64,000 bases of DNA from Streptomyces sp. NRRL F-5630 (GCF_000719475.1 NZ_JOGO01000036.1:31670-95669); one strand, 5' to 3'; numbered from the stretch's first letter, positions 1 to 9,306 are shown. The notes: generated by a model from the sequence alone, not told the origin. Translations and numbers: made by a program.

Positions 1-1041
1 GACGACCAGCTCGTCCCGATGAGAAAGGGCGAGGGCGTCTATGTCAGCGAGGCGATGCGCGACCCGTACGAGAGGGCCCGCCTCTACGCCGTCAACAAGG
101 CCGCCATGCGCGGACAGTCGCTCGCCCAGTACCAGGGCGGGGGCGGCGGATTCGCGCTTGGAGGCATCTTCGACGGTCTGGGCGACGTTGCCTCGGATGC
201 CTGGGACAAGGCGAAGAAGGGCGCGAAGTGGCTGAAGGACAGCTTCGGTGGTGCGGTCTCGTCCGGTGTGAAAAAGATCATCAACCCGCTGATCAACCGC
301 ATCCCTGGTGAGTCGCGGTTCACCGACGCCCTGAAGGACACCACTCGCGCTCTGGTGGACAAGCTCCTCGGCGCCGGGAAGAAGGCCGACAAGGAAGGCA
401 TTGCGCACGTCAACTACCGCGCTGACGCGGGCGTTGAACAATGGCGCCCCGTCGTCCTGCAGGCCCTTCGAGCGGTGCACCAACCCACCAGCCTCGCCGG
501 CTCGACGCTCCGTCGCATGAACCAAGAGAGCGGCGGCAACCCGACGGTCGTCAACAAGTGGGATAGCAACTGGCAGGCGGGTCATCCGTCGGTCGGGTTG
601 ATGCAGGTCATCGGCCCCACCTTCGAGTCCTACGCGGGGAAGTACCGGAGCAAGGGACCGAAGATCTACGGAGTCTCTGTCGACCCCATGGCGAACATCT
701 ACGCCTCGATGCGGTACGCCTTGGGCAGCTACGGTTCCCTCTCCAAGGCGTATGACCGACCGGGCGGATACGCCAAGGGCGGATTCCCTCCCGTCGGCGA
801 GAACGTCTGGGTGGGCGAGAACGGCCCCGAACTGGTCCGCTTCCTTGCCCCCGCGCAGGTCCACGACGCCAGCACCTCCCGGGCGATGGTCCGCGGGGTA
901 CAGGCAGGTGGTGGGGCCCCCAACATCACCGTGGAGTCCCACACCTACGTCGGCAATCGCGAGATCACCGACATCGTGGACCACAAGATCAAGGTGTACG
1001 ACGCCAACTCCGCCCGTCTTCTGGACAACGGACGGTACTGA
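1..1041 (+). CDS. Phage tail tape-measure protein, C-terminal part, with lytic transglycosylase domain (partial at left edge)
   Basis: The reading frame is open from the first base, so this is the C-terminal end of a longer protein. Near the middle a goose-type/SLT lysozyme segment is visible: a catalytic-type glutamate in NQESGGNP, followed by GLMQVIGPTFESY. The last third has the glycine-rich block GGFPPVGENVWVGENGPELV that typically ends siphophage tape-measure proteins. In that family the protein sets tail length, and the transglycosylase domain helps open the cell wall during DNA entry. Position just before the tail-tip genes fits. The N-terminal coiled-coil part lies outside the window. 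Confidence 0.85.
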   Translation, partial: DDQLVPMRKGEGVYVSEAMRDPYERARLYAVNKAAMRGQSLAQYQGGGGGFALGGIFDGLGDVASDAWDKAKKGAKWLKDSFGGAVSSGVKKIINPLINRIPGESRFTDALKDTTRALVDKLLGAGKKADKEGIAHVNYRADAGVEQWRPVVLQALRAVHQPTSLAGSTLRRMNQESGGNPTVVNKWDSNWQAGHPSVGLMQVIGPTFESYAGKYRSKGPKIYGVSVDPMANIYASMRYALGSYGSLSKAYDRPGGYAKGGFPPVGENVWVGENGPELVRFLAPAQVHDASTSRAMVRGVQAGGGAPNITVESHTYVGNREITDIVDHKIKVYDANSARLLDNGRY

Positions 1042-1053
1042 ACACCACCCCAC

Positions 1054-1085
1054 GAGAGGCCCGCTAGTCGCCTAGCGGGCCTCTC
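1054..1085 (+). terminator. Hairpin after the tape-measure gene
   Basis: Perfect 14-bp stem (1054-1067 with 1072-1085) around a TCGC loop, followed only by CTTTG. It lies between the tape-measure stop and the Shine-Dalgarno of the next gene, so it may be an attenuator or RNA-processing site rather than a full terminator. Confidence 0.7.
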
Positions 1086-1102
1086 CTTTGCGAGGAGGAC
1101 GC

Positions 1103-1285
1103 ATGTCCGAGAGCACCCCCGAGTCGCCTACCGAGACCGAGGACGACGCCCCGTCGGGCATCGACGTGGTACCGGCCCCCGACACCCCGTACACGCAAGA
1201 CCCGGTGGAGCCGTCGCCTGAAGTGGTGCCCACTGCTCCGGAGGCCCCGAACTATCCCGCACCTGGTGAGCCCGTGGAGGATTGA
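1103..1285 (+). CDS. Small acidic Pro/Glu-rich protein in tail module
   Basis: 60-residue protein, strongly acidic and rich in Pro, Glu and Thr with no hydrophobic core; probably disordered. The ATG at 1103 is chosen because GAGGAGG lies 5 bases upstream; an in-frame TTG at 1088 has no such site. Its TGA overlaps the ATG of the next tail gene (TGATG), indicating translational coupling. Function unknown; short acidic proteins at this position may be tail accessory or chaperone proteins, but nothing here proves it. Confidence 0.7.
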   Translation: MSESTPESPTETEDDAPSGIDVVPAPDTPYTQDPVEPSPEVVPTAPEAPNYPAPGEPVED

Positions 1286-3477
1286 TGGCGTACGGCAACC
1301 TCCTCTCTACGAACGTCGCCAGCATCGAGACGGACACGACGGGGTGGACGGCGCTCACGAACACGTCCGCCATCCTGGCGCGCTTCACCGGAGGCACCTC
1401 CGGTGGCTATTGCCTCCGATGGACGGCGACAGCGTCAGGCGATTCGCAGGTAGGGACTGCCGCACGAGTCCCCGTCACCGCCGGCGCGGAGTACTGGGCG
1501 TGTGCGAGTGTCTTCCCGCCGATCGCCTCGGCCTCCGCCCGCATTGAGGTCCGCTGGTACAGCTCCGCGGGGACGCTGGTCTCGACGTCGACCGGCCCGA
1601 CGACTACCGGTCCGAGCCCTGGAACTTGGTTTCAGGTCGGCGTCATTGCCACGGCCCCCACAGGCGCCACCACGGCAATGGTGGTGGTCCGGTCCACGGC
1701 CACTGCGGCATCTCAGCCGTGGTACCTGGACCGTGTCCACCTCGGCCTGACTGCCGACGCGCGCACGAAGTACAGCCTCCTCCCGTGGCTCTCCGAGTCT
1801 GCGGAGACGGGGACGAGCGGGTGGACAGCGGACGCGAACTGCGCGCTGGGAGTGGCTTCGGCTGCGGTCTCCGCGTACCAGAGCCTCGCAGTCACAGCAC
1901 TCGCATCGGGAGACCTGAGCGCGGGCACCACTCCTGCGGTCCCCGTCTCCCCGGGGACGGAGTACCTGGCGGCCCTGTGGGTGCAAACGGCGACCACGGC
2001 GACGCTCCGACCGACGATCCAGTGGCGAGACAGCACGGGCGCGGTGATCGCCGCCACGTCCGTGGACTGGGCGCCGTCCACCACATGGGCGCGAGTGGTT
2101 GCAATCGGAGTGGCCCCCGCCGGGGCGGCTACAGCTCGTGTCCTCCTCACCACCACGGCGACGGCAGCGGGGCAGTCCTGGGCGGTCGACGGGGTGGTGC
2201 TCCAGCGCACACAGGATCTCGCCCAGGTCGGGAACTTGCTGCCGTATGGAGACGCGAGTTTCGAGACCTCCGTCACCGGCTGGTACGTCACGGGGGCGAC
2301 GAGGAGCCGGTCCTCCGTGCAGAAGCTCGACGGCACTTCGGCTCTCCGTCTGGATCGAGACGGGTCCTCGGAGATCGTGGTATCACTGTCAACCCCGGTC
2401 CCCGTCACCGCAGGACGGAGCTACGAGGTATCCGCCCCACTGTGGCGTAGTGACGGCAGCGGGCAGAGCGTCGTGCGGCTCGACTGGCTCGACGCATCTT
2501 CCGCCGTGATCCGCACGCGCTCGTACTCGTGGAGCGGATTGACCGAGCGGTGGCAGGTGGGGCCCTCTAGCGATCGAGCGCCGACCGGGGCGGTAGCACT
2601 GCGGCCGACGATCACCTTCCCCCCGGGGGCAGGCTCCACCACCTACCTGGACCGAATCTATATCGGGGAGGGTGGTCTCTCCGTGGTGGCGGAGGAGTCT
2701 GCGGCCCGCACCGTCAGCCTGCGTGTCTCTGGCCTCACGGTCGGCAGCTCGGGGTGGCGGTGGCGGCTGGAGCGGCTTCTCGAAGGACAGGCCCCGGCCC
2801 CTGTGCGCGGGTACACCGGAGACCTCATCGCGCAGACCATTGACTCGGACGTGGTGGTGGTGCCGGATCATGAGGCGCCCCTCGGAGTCCCTACACAGTG
2901 GCAGGTCACGGTCTACAACCCCAGTGGTCCCGGCGAGTATGGCTACATCTCCGACGCCCTGACGCTCCCGGCGGACCCGGACGTGGTGTGGATCAAGGAC
3001 CCCACGCTCCCGGCCCGTTCCACGTCGGCGGTGGTGCAGACGCTCCCAGACTGGCAGCGAGCAGCACGTCAGGGGGTCTACGAGGTCCGGGGACGGGCGA
3101 CCCCCGTCGTGATCTCCGACGTCCGCAGCTCCGCCACTGGCACACTCACCCTCACGACGGAGACCGCCGCCGAGCGTGACGCCCTCTGGTGGGTGCTCGA
3201 CGCCGGCTCCACCATCCTCCTCCAGTTCCCTCCGGGCTGGCGCGAGCCTGACGCCTACGTGGCAGTCGGCGACGTCACGGAGTCGCACATCGTGGATCTG
3301 GCGGAGTACACCGACCGGGCGTGGTCCCTCTCCCTGACTGTGGTCGACCGCCCCGTGGGCGGCCTAGTCGGCAGTGTCGACCGCACATGGGCATCGGCTT
3401 CGACAGGTGGCACGTGGTCGGAGACGACCTACCCCTTCACCACGTGGCTCGCGTTTCTCACGGGAGGTGCCGTCTGA
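1285..3477 (+). CDS. Minor tail protein with three carbohydrate-binding-like modules
   Basis: 730 residues. The first two-thirds contains three related segments of about 150 residues, each opening with N/S-L-L followed by E(T/S)...GW: NLLSTNVASIETDTTGW near residue 6, SLLPWLSESAETGTSGW near 165 and NLLPYGDASFETSVTGW near 320. Each has the look of a CBM4/9-type beta-sandwich. The C-terminal third is different and probably anchors the protein in the tail. I infer a tail-tip protein that binds surface glycans. The start ATG overlaps the previous stop, and the end overlaps the next start in the same TGATG way. Confidence 0.75.
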   Translation: MAYGNLLSTNVASIETDTTGWTALTNTSAILARFTGGTSGGYCLRWTATASGDSQVGTAARVPVTAGAEYWACASVFPPIASASARIEVRWYSSAGTLVSTSTGPTTTGPSPGTWFQVGVIATAPTGATTAMVVVRSTATAASQPWYLDRVHLGLTADARTKYSLLPWLSESAETGTSGWTADANCALGVASAAVSAYQSLAVTALASGDLSAGTTPAVPVSPGTEYLAALWVQTATTATLRPTIQWRDSTGAVIAATSVDWAPSTTWARVVAIGVAPAGAATARVLLTTTATAAGQSWAVDGVVLQRTQDLAQVGNLLPYGDASFETSVTGWYVTGATRSRSSVQKLDGTSALRLDRDGSSEIVVSLSTPVPVTAGRSYEVSAPLWRSDGSGQSVVRLDWLDASSAVIRTRSYSWSGLTERWQVGPSSDRAPTGAVALRPTITFPPGAGSTTYLDRIYIGEGGLSVVAEESAARTVSLRVSGLTVGSSGWRWRLERLLEGQAPAPVRGYTGDLIAQTIDSDVVVVPDHEAPLGVPTQWQVTVYNPSGPGEYGYISDALTLPADPDVVWIKDPTLPARSTSAVVQTLPDWQRAARQGVYEVRGRATPVVISDVRSSATGTLTLTTETAAERDALWWVLDAGSTILLQFPPGWREPDAYVAVGDVTESHIVDLAEYTDRAWSLSLTVVDRPVGGLVGSVDRTWASASTGGTWSETTYPFTTWLAFLTGGAV

Positions 3478-4586
3478 TGTACGACGTATCCGACCGCTAC
3501 CTCCGCGCACTCCCGTACCCGCACACCTCCGTGACGCAGGTCGACGCCTACTTCGGCGGGGAGCTGACGGCGAGAGACATCCCTATCTCCGACGGAGGGG
3601 TCACTGTCGACCGCGGGAGCAAAGCCCGGCGCTCACTCTCGCTGACCGTGCCGGACCTCAGCCTCGTCCCGTGGGACGCCACTGACCCGCTCGCGGTGTA
3701 CGGGCAGCGGCTTGTGGTCCGGCGCGGAATCAAGTTCGCCGACGGAGTCGAATGGGTTCCGCTCGGTATCTTCCGCATAAATGAGCCGAGCGCCGATCTT
3801 TACGAGGGCCCGATCACGCTGACCGGCGTGACGGAGGAGGCGACGATATCCGACGACCTCTTCATGGCTCCCGTATCCACAGCGGGTTATCCCGGGGCCG
3901 TGGACGCCATCACGATGTTGATTCGGAGAACCATCCCGGATGCCGTGATCATCAACCAGACGTCGGACAGTCGGAATCCGAGCGTGGCAACTGTTTCGTG
4001 GGATGCCGGAACGGACCCGTGGGACGCCGTTGTTCAGGTCGCGACGGCAATGCGCGCAGAGATCTATGCCGACGCCCTCGGGAGTTTCGTAATTCGGGAC
4101 TTGCCCGATCCGTTGACGTCCCCCGTTGTCTGGGAGATAGCCGACGGTGAGGGCGGAACGCTCATCGATATGGGCCGCCAGATGTCTCGAACGGCCGTTT
4201 ACAACGCCGTTGTGGTATCCGGTGAGAACTCTGCCTCCGATGCGCCCCCTGTTTCTGGCGTTGCGTACGACAACGACCCCTCATCGCCGACGAGATGGGG
4301 CGGCCCATTCGGAAGGGTGCCGAAAATCGTCACGTCCTCCCTGGTGTACACGCAGGGGGATTGCAATTCTCTCGCCGCGTACATGCTCGGTGATCTCACA
4401 GCGCCGAACGTCGAGACCTCAATCTCCTCTGTTCCGAATGCCGCTTTGGAGGCGGGAGACTGCATCAGGACCGGGGCAAAGGGACGACGTCAACTTCACA
4501 TCGCGCAGAGCTTCACCGTCCCCCTTGCGCCCACAGGGGATTTCCCGATAACTCTGCGCGGAGGAAAGGACGATGTCGATGTCTGA
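3477..4586 (+). CDS. Minor tail protein (DUF5047-like)
   Basis: 369 residues. The N-terminal part (DVSDRYLRALPYPHT, then alternating beta strands with GGVTVDRGSKARRSL and PLGIFRIN) resembles a tail protein family common in Streptomyces phages and annotated DUF5047; I recall this family from memory and have not searched it. Starts at the ATG overlapping the previous TGA. Its end overlaps the next gene by 14 bases. Likely a hub or distal tail component; no enzymatic motif seen. Confidence 0.65.
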   Translation: MYDVSDRYLRALPYPHTSVTQVDAYFGGELTARDIPISDGGVTVDRGSKARRSLSLTVPDLSLVPWDATDPLAVYGQRLVVRRGIKFADGVEWVPLGIFRINEPSADLYEGPITLTGVTEEATISDDLFMAPVSTAGYPGAVDAITMLIRRTIPDAVIINQTSDSRNPSVATVSWDAGTDPWDAVVQVATAMRAEIYADALGSFVIRDLPDPLTSPVVWEIADGEGGTLIDMGRQMSRTAVYNAVVVSGENSASDAPPVSGVAYDNDPSSPTRWGGPFGRVPKIVTSSLVYTQGDCNSLAAYMLGDLTAPNVETSISSVPNAALEAGDCIRTGAKGRRQLHIAQSFTVPLAPTGDFPITLRGGKDDVDV

Positions 4587-5157
4587 GCGCTTCCTCGCCT
4601 CGGTCTCACGCGTCGCCACACGCACGGTGGAGCAGGGTGCCGCCTCCTGGTTCCTGGCTACCGTGACGGCTGTCTACGCCTCCGGGCACGTCGACCTGAC
4701 GACCGCCACGGGCCCCGTCACGAAGATCCGACGCCTCCGATCTTACGGAAACCCGCAGGTGGGGGACCGGGTAGTGGTTCGTCGCCGCGCGTCGGGTGAC
4801 TGGGTGGTGGACGGGGCACTTGCCACTGCCTCCGACGCCTGGCAGCCCCTCACCCTGCGCGCCGGTCACACGCTGACGACCGGCCCGAACGACGCCCCGC
4901 CATCGGTGAAAAAGACGTCAGACGGCCTAGTAGCCCTCTCCGGAATGCTCGCCCCGAGCGGCCTGACGACGTCGGACAGTTTCGTTATCGCCGATATGCC
5001 GAGCGGAATTCGCCCGCAATACCGAGGTGCCTGTATGTGCGTCGGTGACGCCGTGTCCGTTCGCATCTACATCAACGTTGACGGGACCGTAAGTGCCCGT
5101 CTGATTACCGGCTCGTCCCCGTCGTGGATTTCCCTCGACGGGGCGCAGTGCCGATGA
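4573..5157 (+). CDS. Small tail-tip protein with C-terminal beta module
   Basis: 194 residues. The N-terminal 75 residues look like a small beta-barrel (VDLTTATGPVTKIRRL, VGDRVVVRR). The C-terminal 100 residues start at WQPLTLRAG and end WISLDGAQCR, and match in pattern the C-terminus of the next protein. Start at ATG 4573 after GAGGAAAGGA; ATG 4579 is the alternative. Probably a receptor-binding or baseplate-type subunit, by position only. Confidence 0.6.
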   Translation: MSMSERFLASVSRVATRTVEQGAASWFLATVTAVYASGHVDLTTATGPVTKIRRLRSYGNPQVGDRVVVRRRASGDWVVDGALATASDAWQPLTLRAGHTLTTGPNDAPPSVKKTSDGLVALSGMLAPSGLTTSDSFVIADMPSGIRPQYRGACMCVGDAVSVRIYINVDGTVSARLITGSSPSWISLDGAQCR

Positions 5158-5176
5158 CTCCCGAGGAGTAAAAAGA

Positions 5177-5782
5177 ATGCCGAAGCCTGACGGGTACGGC
5201 CAGGGGATCAATTACCCCGTTCTCTCCGACGCACCGAACATCGAAACGGCCTTCCAAACGGTAGTAAACGGCACCGTTGCACGGACTATTCTCCGGTTCG
5301 CGAACTCCAACGAACGTGCGGCGACCCTTGTTGGCGATTACGCGCCCGTTCCCGGGATGATTACCTACCTCATCGCCGAGGACCGGTACGACCGCCGAGA
5401 CGGAGACAACGTTTGGCGGCCGTTGTCGCCGGGTCCGTGGACACCGCTCACATACTCGTCGGGATACAGCGCCAATGCCGCAAACCCTGGGTACAGGATT
5501 GTCAACGGCGAAGTGCAACTCCGCGGCTCGGTCCGCCGGTCAAATGGCGCGGATCTCGCCACGGCCACCGAAACGCAGTTTCTGACGATGCCGAGCAACG
5601 CAAGGCCCATTGGTGGCGCAGTGTCGCTCATAGTCGCGTCGAACGTGTCAACAACTTCCGGCGTGAGCCGCTTGTCCGCCCGCCTGACGTTCAACGTCAA
5701 CGGGTCGGTCACGTACTGGCTCGGCCAGAACTCTCATAGCGCCTGGGTGGCGCTGGACGGCGTTCGCTACAGCGTCGAGTAA
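5177..5782 (+). CDS. Tail-fibre-like protein sharing a C-terminal module with its neighbour
   Basis: 201 residues. Residues about 85-201 (WTPLTYSSG to WVALDGVRYS) line up with the C-terminal module of the preceding gene: W-x-PLT at the start, an S-R-L/V-x-x-NV-(D/N)-G-(T/S)-V strand, and W-(I/V)-(S/A)-LDG at the end. The N-terminal part (GYGQGINYPVLSDAPNIETAF) is typical of tail fibre N-termini that attach to the tail. Shine-Dalgarno GAGGAG is present. A strong terminator follows. Confidence 0.6.
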   Translation: MPKPDGYGQGINYPVLSDAPNIETAFQTVVNGTVARTILRFANSNERAATLVGDYAPVPGMITYLIAEDRYDRRDGDNVWRPLSPGPWTPLTYSSGYSANAANPGYRIVNGEVQLRGSVRRSNGADLATATETQFLTMPSNARPIGGAVSLIVASNVSTTSGVSRLSARLTFNVNGSVTYWLGQNSHSAWVALDGVRYSVE

Positions 5783-5802
5783 TCGACGCCGCACCTACAT
5801 AC

Positions 5803-5827
5803 AGCCCCGCAGCGACGGGGCTTTTTT
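5803..5827 (+). terminator. Rho-independent terminator after tail genes
   Basis: AGCCCCG (5803-5809), 6-nt loop, CGGGGCT (5816-5822), then a run of T to 5827. A textbook intrinsic terminator separating the tail genes from the lysis genes. Confidence 0.85.
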
Positions 5828-5851
5828 CATGCCCTACGAGAGGACGAGCAC

Positions 5852-6982
5852 ATGGCACGCATGACCGGCGCCACCTGGCGCCCCATCCCCGTCAACTACA
5901 CCGGAGGCGGACAGACCAGCGTCCGAGGCGTCGTCGTCCACATCATGGCCGGGACGCTCGCGGGCACGGACTCCTGGTTCCGCAACTCCGCCGCCCAGGC
6001 GTCCTCGCACTTCGGCACCGGCAGGTCGGGGGCCCTCTACCAATGGGTGGACACCAAGGACCGCGCCTGGGCGCAGGCGGACGGAAATCGCTCGTGGCTC
6101 TCCGTGGAGAACGAGGGTAAGGGCGGGGACGCGCTGACGGACGCGCAGCTCGACCGCAACGCGCAGGTGCTCGCGTGGGCGCACGAGGTCTACGGCGTCC
6201 CCCTCCAGGTCGCGAGCGGTCCCTCCGGCTCCGGCCTCGGCTGGCACGGGATGGGCGGAAGTGCATGGGGCGGGCACACCTCTTGTCCCGGCCCGAAGAT
6301 CGTCGCCCAGCTCCCCGAGATCGTGAAGCGCGCGAAGGCGCTCGTCGGCGGGAGCGGCACGGCACCCCAGGGCGGCTCCTCCTCGACGCCGGTCACGCCC
6401 TCGGTATCCCGCGCGAAGGTCACGATCAACGGCCTGACGTACGGCTACGGCGCCAAGGGCGATCACGTGACGACCGTCGGCCGTGCCCTGGTAAAGAACG
6501 GATGCTCCGCCTACGTCAAGGGCCCCGGCCCGACGTGGAGCGACGCGGACACCCGGAGCTACCAGAAGTGGCAGACGAAGTGCGGCTACTCGGGTGCTGA
6601 CGCCGACGGTGTCCCCGGTGAGGTCTCCCTGAAGAAGCTCCTGGGGAAGCTGCCGTCGAAGCCGGCGGCCAAGCCCTCGAAGCCGAAAGTCTCCCTGAAG
6701 AACGTCATCGCTGCCGCGCGCCGAGACCCCGGCCTCAGGCAGGGCGGCACCACGCACGCCGCTGACGTGAAGGTGGTGGAGGCGGCCCTCAAGGCAGAGA
6801 AGCTGCTCAGCGCCGCCTACGCCTCTGACGGCTCCTTCGGTTCCATCACCGTGGCCGCCTACGCGAAGTGGCAGCGCTCCAAGGCGGGCGGCTCGTACAC
6901 CGGAAGCGCCGCCGATGGCATCCCGGGCTCGGACTCCCTGAAGCGCCTCGGCGCCCGGCACGGCTTCACGGTGGTCGCCTGA
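5852..6982 (+). CDS. Endolysin, N-acetylmuramoyl-L-alanine amidase with two wall-binding modules
   Basis: 376 residues. The N-terminal half is an amidase_2 (T7 lysozyme/PGRP) domain: VVVHIMAG gives the first zinc His (His30), and WHGMGG to HTSCPG supplies the later ligands (candidates His132/His142 and Cys145). These enzymes cut the amide bond between MurNAc and L-Ala. Two related repeats follow (about 185-270 and 285-370), each ending DG(V/I)PG-x-x-SLK, of the peptidoglycan-binding type. No signal peptide, so release should need the holin encoded next to it. The downstream gene overlaps by TGATG. Confidence 0.92.
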   Translation: MARMTGATWRPIPVNYTGGGQTSVRGVVVHIMAGTLAGTDSWFRNSAAQASSHFGTGRSGALYQWVDTKDRAWAQADGNRSWLSVENEGKGGDALTDAQLDRNAQVLAWAHEVYGVPLQVASGPSGSGLGWHGMGGSAWGGHTSCPGPKIVAQLPEIVKRAKALVGGSGTAPQGGSSSTPVTPSVSRAKVTINGLTYGYGAKGDHVTTVGRALVKNGCSAYVKGPGPTWSDADTRSYQKWQTKCGYSGADADGVPGEVSLKKLLGKLPSKPAAKPSKPKVSLKNVIAAARRDPGLRQGGTTHAADVKVVEAALKAEKLLSAAYASDGSFGSITVAAYAKWQRSKAGGSYTGSAADGIPGSDSLKRLGARHGFTVVA

Positions 6983-7305
6983 TGGCTCCTGAGATCGTGA
7001 CCGCCCTCGTCTCCTCCGCCGGCCTCGTGCTGGTGGCGGTGGTGGGGGTGGTCCCCGCCCTGGCCGCGCTGCGGCGCACCCGCGCGGCCGTACAGGAGCA
7101 GGCCGAAGAGACCCGGGGCGTCACCCTCGAAGCGCTCGACGCCGTCGGGTCCCGCCTCAGCGCACGCTTCGACGCCCGCGTGGACGACATCCGCGATGAC
7201 ATCGATGCCATCCGCGAGGACGTCGCGCGCGTTCGTGAGTGGCAGGCGGGCCACGACGCCGAACACCTGATCATCGGACGACACCACGGAGGCCCCACCG
7301 CATGA
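6982..7305 (+). CDS. Holin-like small membrane protein (one TM, coiled coil)
   Basis: 107 residues: a hydrophobic helix at about 7-30 (TALVSSAGLVLVAVVGVVPA), then a long charged helix with heptad-like repeats (VDDIRDDIDAIREDVARVRE). Start ATG overlaps the endolysin stop and its end overlaps the next gene by ATGA. The layout resembles actinophage lysis-associated proteins (DUF2746-like). A holin or lysis accessory role is inferred from position next to the amidase. Confidence 0.6.
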   Translation: MAPEIVTALVSSAGLVLVAVVGVVPALAALRRTRAAVQEQAEETRGVTLEALDAVGSRLSARFDARVDDIRDDIDAIREDVARVREWQAGHDAEHLIIGRHHGGPTA

Positions 7306-9260
7306 CCATGCCCGACGGCATCGCAACCGTAACTCTGACCGGACGCTACATCCGCCCGGATGGCACCCCGGCGAGTGGCACCATCACCGTGGCTACTCCG
7401 TCCACGCTCACCATCCCGGACGCCGACACCATCGCCGTGGGCGCCGCAACGGCGGTCCTCGATGAGAACGGCCAGTTCTCCGTCGTGCTCATCGCGACGG
7501 ACACCCCTGGGACGCAGCCCGAGGGGTGGAACTACACCGTCACCGAGCGGTTCCGCGGGAGCGCGACGAGGACGTACGGCATCGCGCTCCCGCAGGCGGT
7601 GCCTGTCGTGGACATCGCCGACATCGCCCCGGCCGACCCGTCCCAGGGAAAATACATCCCCGTTCAGGGCCCGCCTGGTGCCGACGGGAGGACGATCCTC
7701 TCCGGCGCCTCGACACCTGGCGCCGGCCTCGGCGCGGACGGAGACTTCTACATCCAGACCGCAGGCTCCACCTGGACCATCTACGGCCCGAAGGCGGGCG
7801 GCGCCTGGCCAGCAGGTGTCCCGATAGCCGGCGGGGGAGGTGGCGCCGTCGCGTCGGTGAACGGCAAGACGGGGACCGTCGTCCTCGCAGCCTCCGACGT
7901 CGGCGCCGTGGACACGTCGGACCCTCGCCTCACCGACGCCCGCACGCCCACCACGCACGCCACCTCGCACGGCTCAGGCGGCCCCGACCCGATCACACCC
8001 GCCGCCATCGGTGCCGCCTCCTCGACGGCCCTGACGTCGCTCACCACCCGCGTGAACGCCGCGGAGGCCACCCTCGCGCAGCTCCCGACCGGCATGGGGA
8101 GCGTGCGGAGGCAGATGGTCGACCCGGGCCTCACCGACCCGGTGATGGCCTCGCCGCCCGCGATCTCGCTGACGAAGGCGACAACGTCCACCATCTCCGG
8201 CGCCATCCGCTACGCCCCGGCGCCCGTGGTGCTGAGCGGGTCGGATGTCCGCGGAGACTTCCTCATCTGCGGTGCGACCGACATGCAGGTGGGGACGGTT
8301 GCACCTGACCCGAACTACGCGTTGCCGACGTCGAAGTACCCGCACACCTACGCGAGCGGGCAAAGCGCCTGGGCCTTCGAGTTCGTGACGGACGCGGACG
8401 CCTTCGAGCTGCGCTTCAAGGCGATCAACAACGCCGCGTACAGGCTGTCGGTCGACGGTGTCCCCGTCACCCGCGCCCCTGTTCCGACGGGTGCCCTCTC
8501 CGCCGACGCCGGCTCGGGGCACATGCTGAAGGTGTCATTCGGCTCGTCGGCGATCCGGCGGTTGCGCTTCGACCTTTTCACCGTCCCCTTCGGCGGCATC
8601 TACATCAACAGCGCCTTCCAGCTCTGGCGCCCCGTGTCGACCCGTGGGCGCCTCATGGTGCTCGGGGACAGCATCACGGACGGCAGCAACCAGAACTCCG
8701 GTCAGGGCATCGGCACCTGGCTCTACAAGGCCGCGCGCATGATGGGCGTGACGGACGTGTGGGACCAGGCGCGCGGAGGGACTGGCTACACGGTGGCTGG
8801 CACCACAGCGACGTTCGGCGACCGTCTGGCGGCCGACGTGGTGGCGTACCGGCCGGACACACTGGTGATCATGGGTGGCTACAACGACAACAGCGGCTCC
8901 CAGTCCGCCATCTCGTCTGCCGCCGCTTCCCTCTACAGCGCCGCGAAGGCCGCCCTTCCCGCCGCTCAGATCCTCGTCGTCGGCCCGCACGCTCCGACAG
9001 GTGTCCCGGCGACGAGCCTCGTCAACACGGACATCACCCTTCGCGACGCCGCTCAGGCCGCCGGGCTCCCGTACGCCTCCCTGATCACGGGGGAGACGAG
9101 GAACGGAGCGGGGACGGTGATCAGCACCCAGACGCCCTTCGTCACCACGGCGAACGCTTCCTCGATCATCGGCACCGACGGCGTGCACCCCACCGACGCG
9201 GGTCATGATCTCCTCGGCCGCTTCATGGTGCGCGCCCTAACGCCGCTCCTGCCGCTGTAA
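7302..9260 (+). CDS. Tail fibre/spike protein with C-terminal SGNH hydrolase domain
   Basis: 652 residues. The N-terminal domain is followed by a short collagen-like stretch (GPPGADG) and by NGKTGTVVLAASDVGA, a motif common in tail fibres. The last 200 residues are an SGNH/GDSL hydrolase: Ser457 in GDSIT, Asn528 in GGYND, Asp626 and His629 in DGVHP. SGNH tail domains typically remove acetyl or other esters from surface polysaccharide. I infer a tail-borne deacetylase or esterase acting on host cell-surface glycans. It sits after the lysis genes instead of with the other tail genes. ATG 7302 overlaps the previous stop; ATG 7308 is possible. Confidence 0.8.
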   Translation: MTMPDGIATVTLTGRYIRPDGTPASGTITVATPSTLTIPDADTIAVGAATAVLDENGQFSVVLIATDTPGTQPEGWNYTVTERFRGSATRTYGIALPQAVPVVDIADIAPADPSQGKYIPVQGPPGADGRTILSGASTPGAGLGADGDFYIQTAGSTWTIYGPKAGGAWPAGVPIAGGGGGAVASVNGKTGTVVLAASDVGAVDTSDPRLTDARTPTTHATSHGSGGPDPITPAAIGAASSTALTSLTTRVNAAEATLAQLPTGMGSVRRQMVDPGLTDPVMASPPAISLTKATTSTISGAIRYAPAPVVLSGSDVRGDFLICGATDMQVGTVAPDPNYALPTSKYPHTYASGQSAWAFEFVTDADAFELRFKAINNAAYRLSVDGVPVTRAPVPTGALSADAGSGHMLKVSFGSSAIRRLRFDLFTVPFGGIYINSAFQLWRPVSTRGRLMVLGDSITDGSNQNSGQGIGTWLYKAARMMGVTDVWDQARGGTGYTVAGTTATFGDRLAADVVAYRPDTLVIMGGYNDNSGSQSAISSAAASLYSAAKAALPAAQILVVGPHAPTGVPATSLVNTDITLRDAAQAAGLPYASLITGETRNGAGTVISTQTPFVTTANASSIIGTDGVHPTDAGHDLLGRFMVRALTPLLPL

Positions 9261-9277
9261 AAAGTCCAGGAGTCGCC

Positions 9278-9306
9278 GGAACATTTTCCGCGGACTGCAC
9301 CACCAC
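9278..9306 (+). promoter_or_regulatory. 29-bp conserved element, copy 1 (putative phage promoter)
   Basis: GGAACAT, 8 variable bases, then GACTGCACCACCAC. It lies 30 bp before the ATG of the dNMP kinase gene and matches three other copies (13034, 19556, 30914) with identical spacing. Placement and strict spacing suggest a promoter for a phage-specific sigma factor. Confidence 0.75.

Noticed and set aside
5834..6961. 375-codon minus-strand frame opposite the endolysin
   Set aside because: Mirror of the endolysin codons; no ribosome site or motif. The plus-strand amidase is clearly the real gene.
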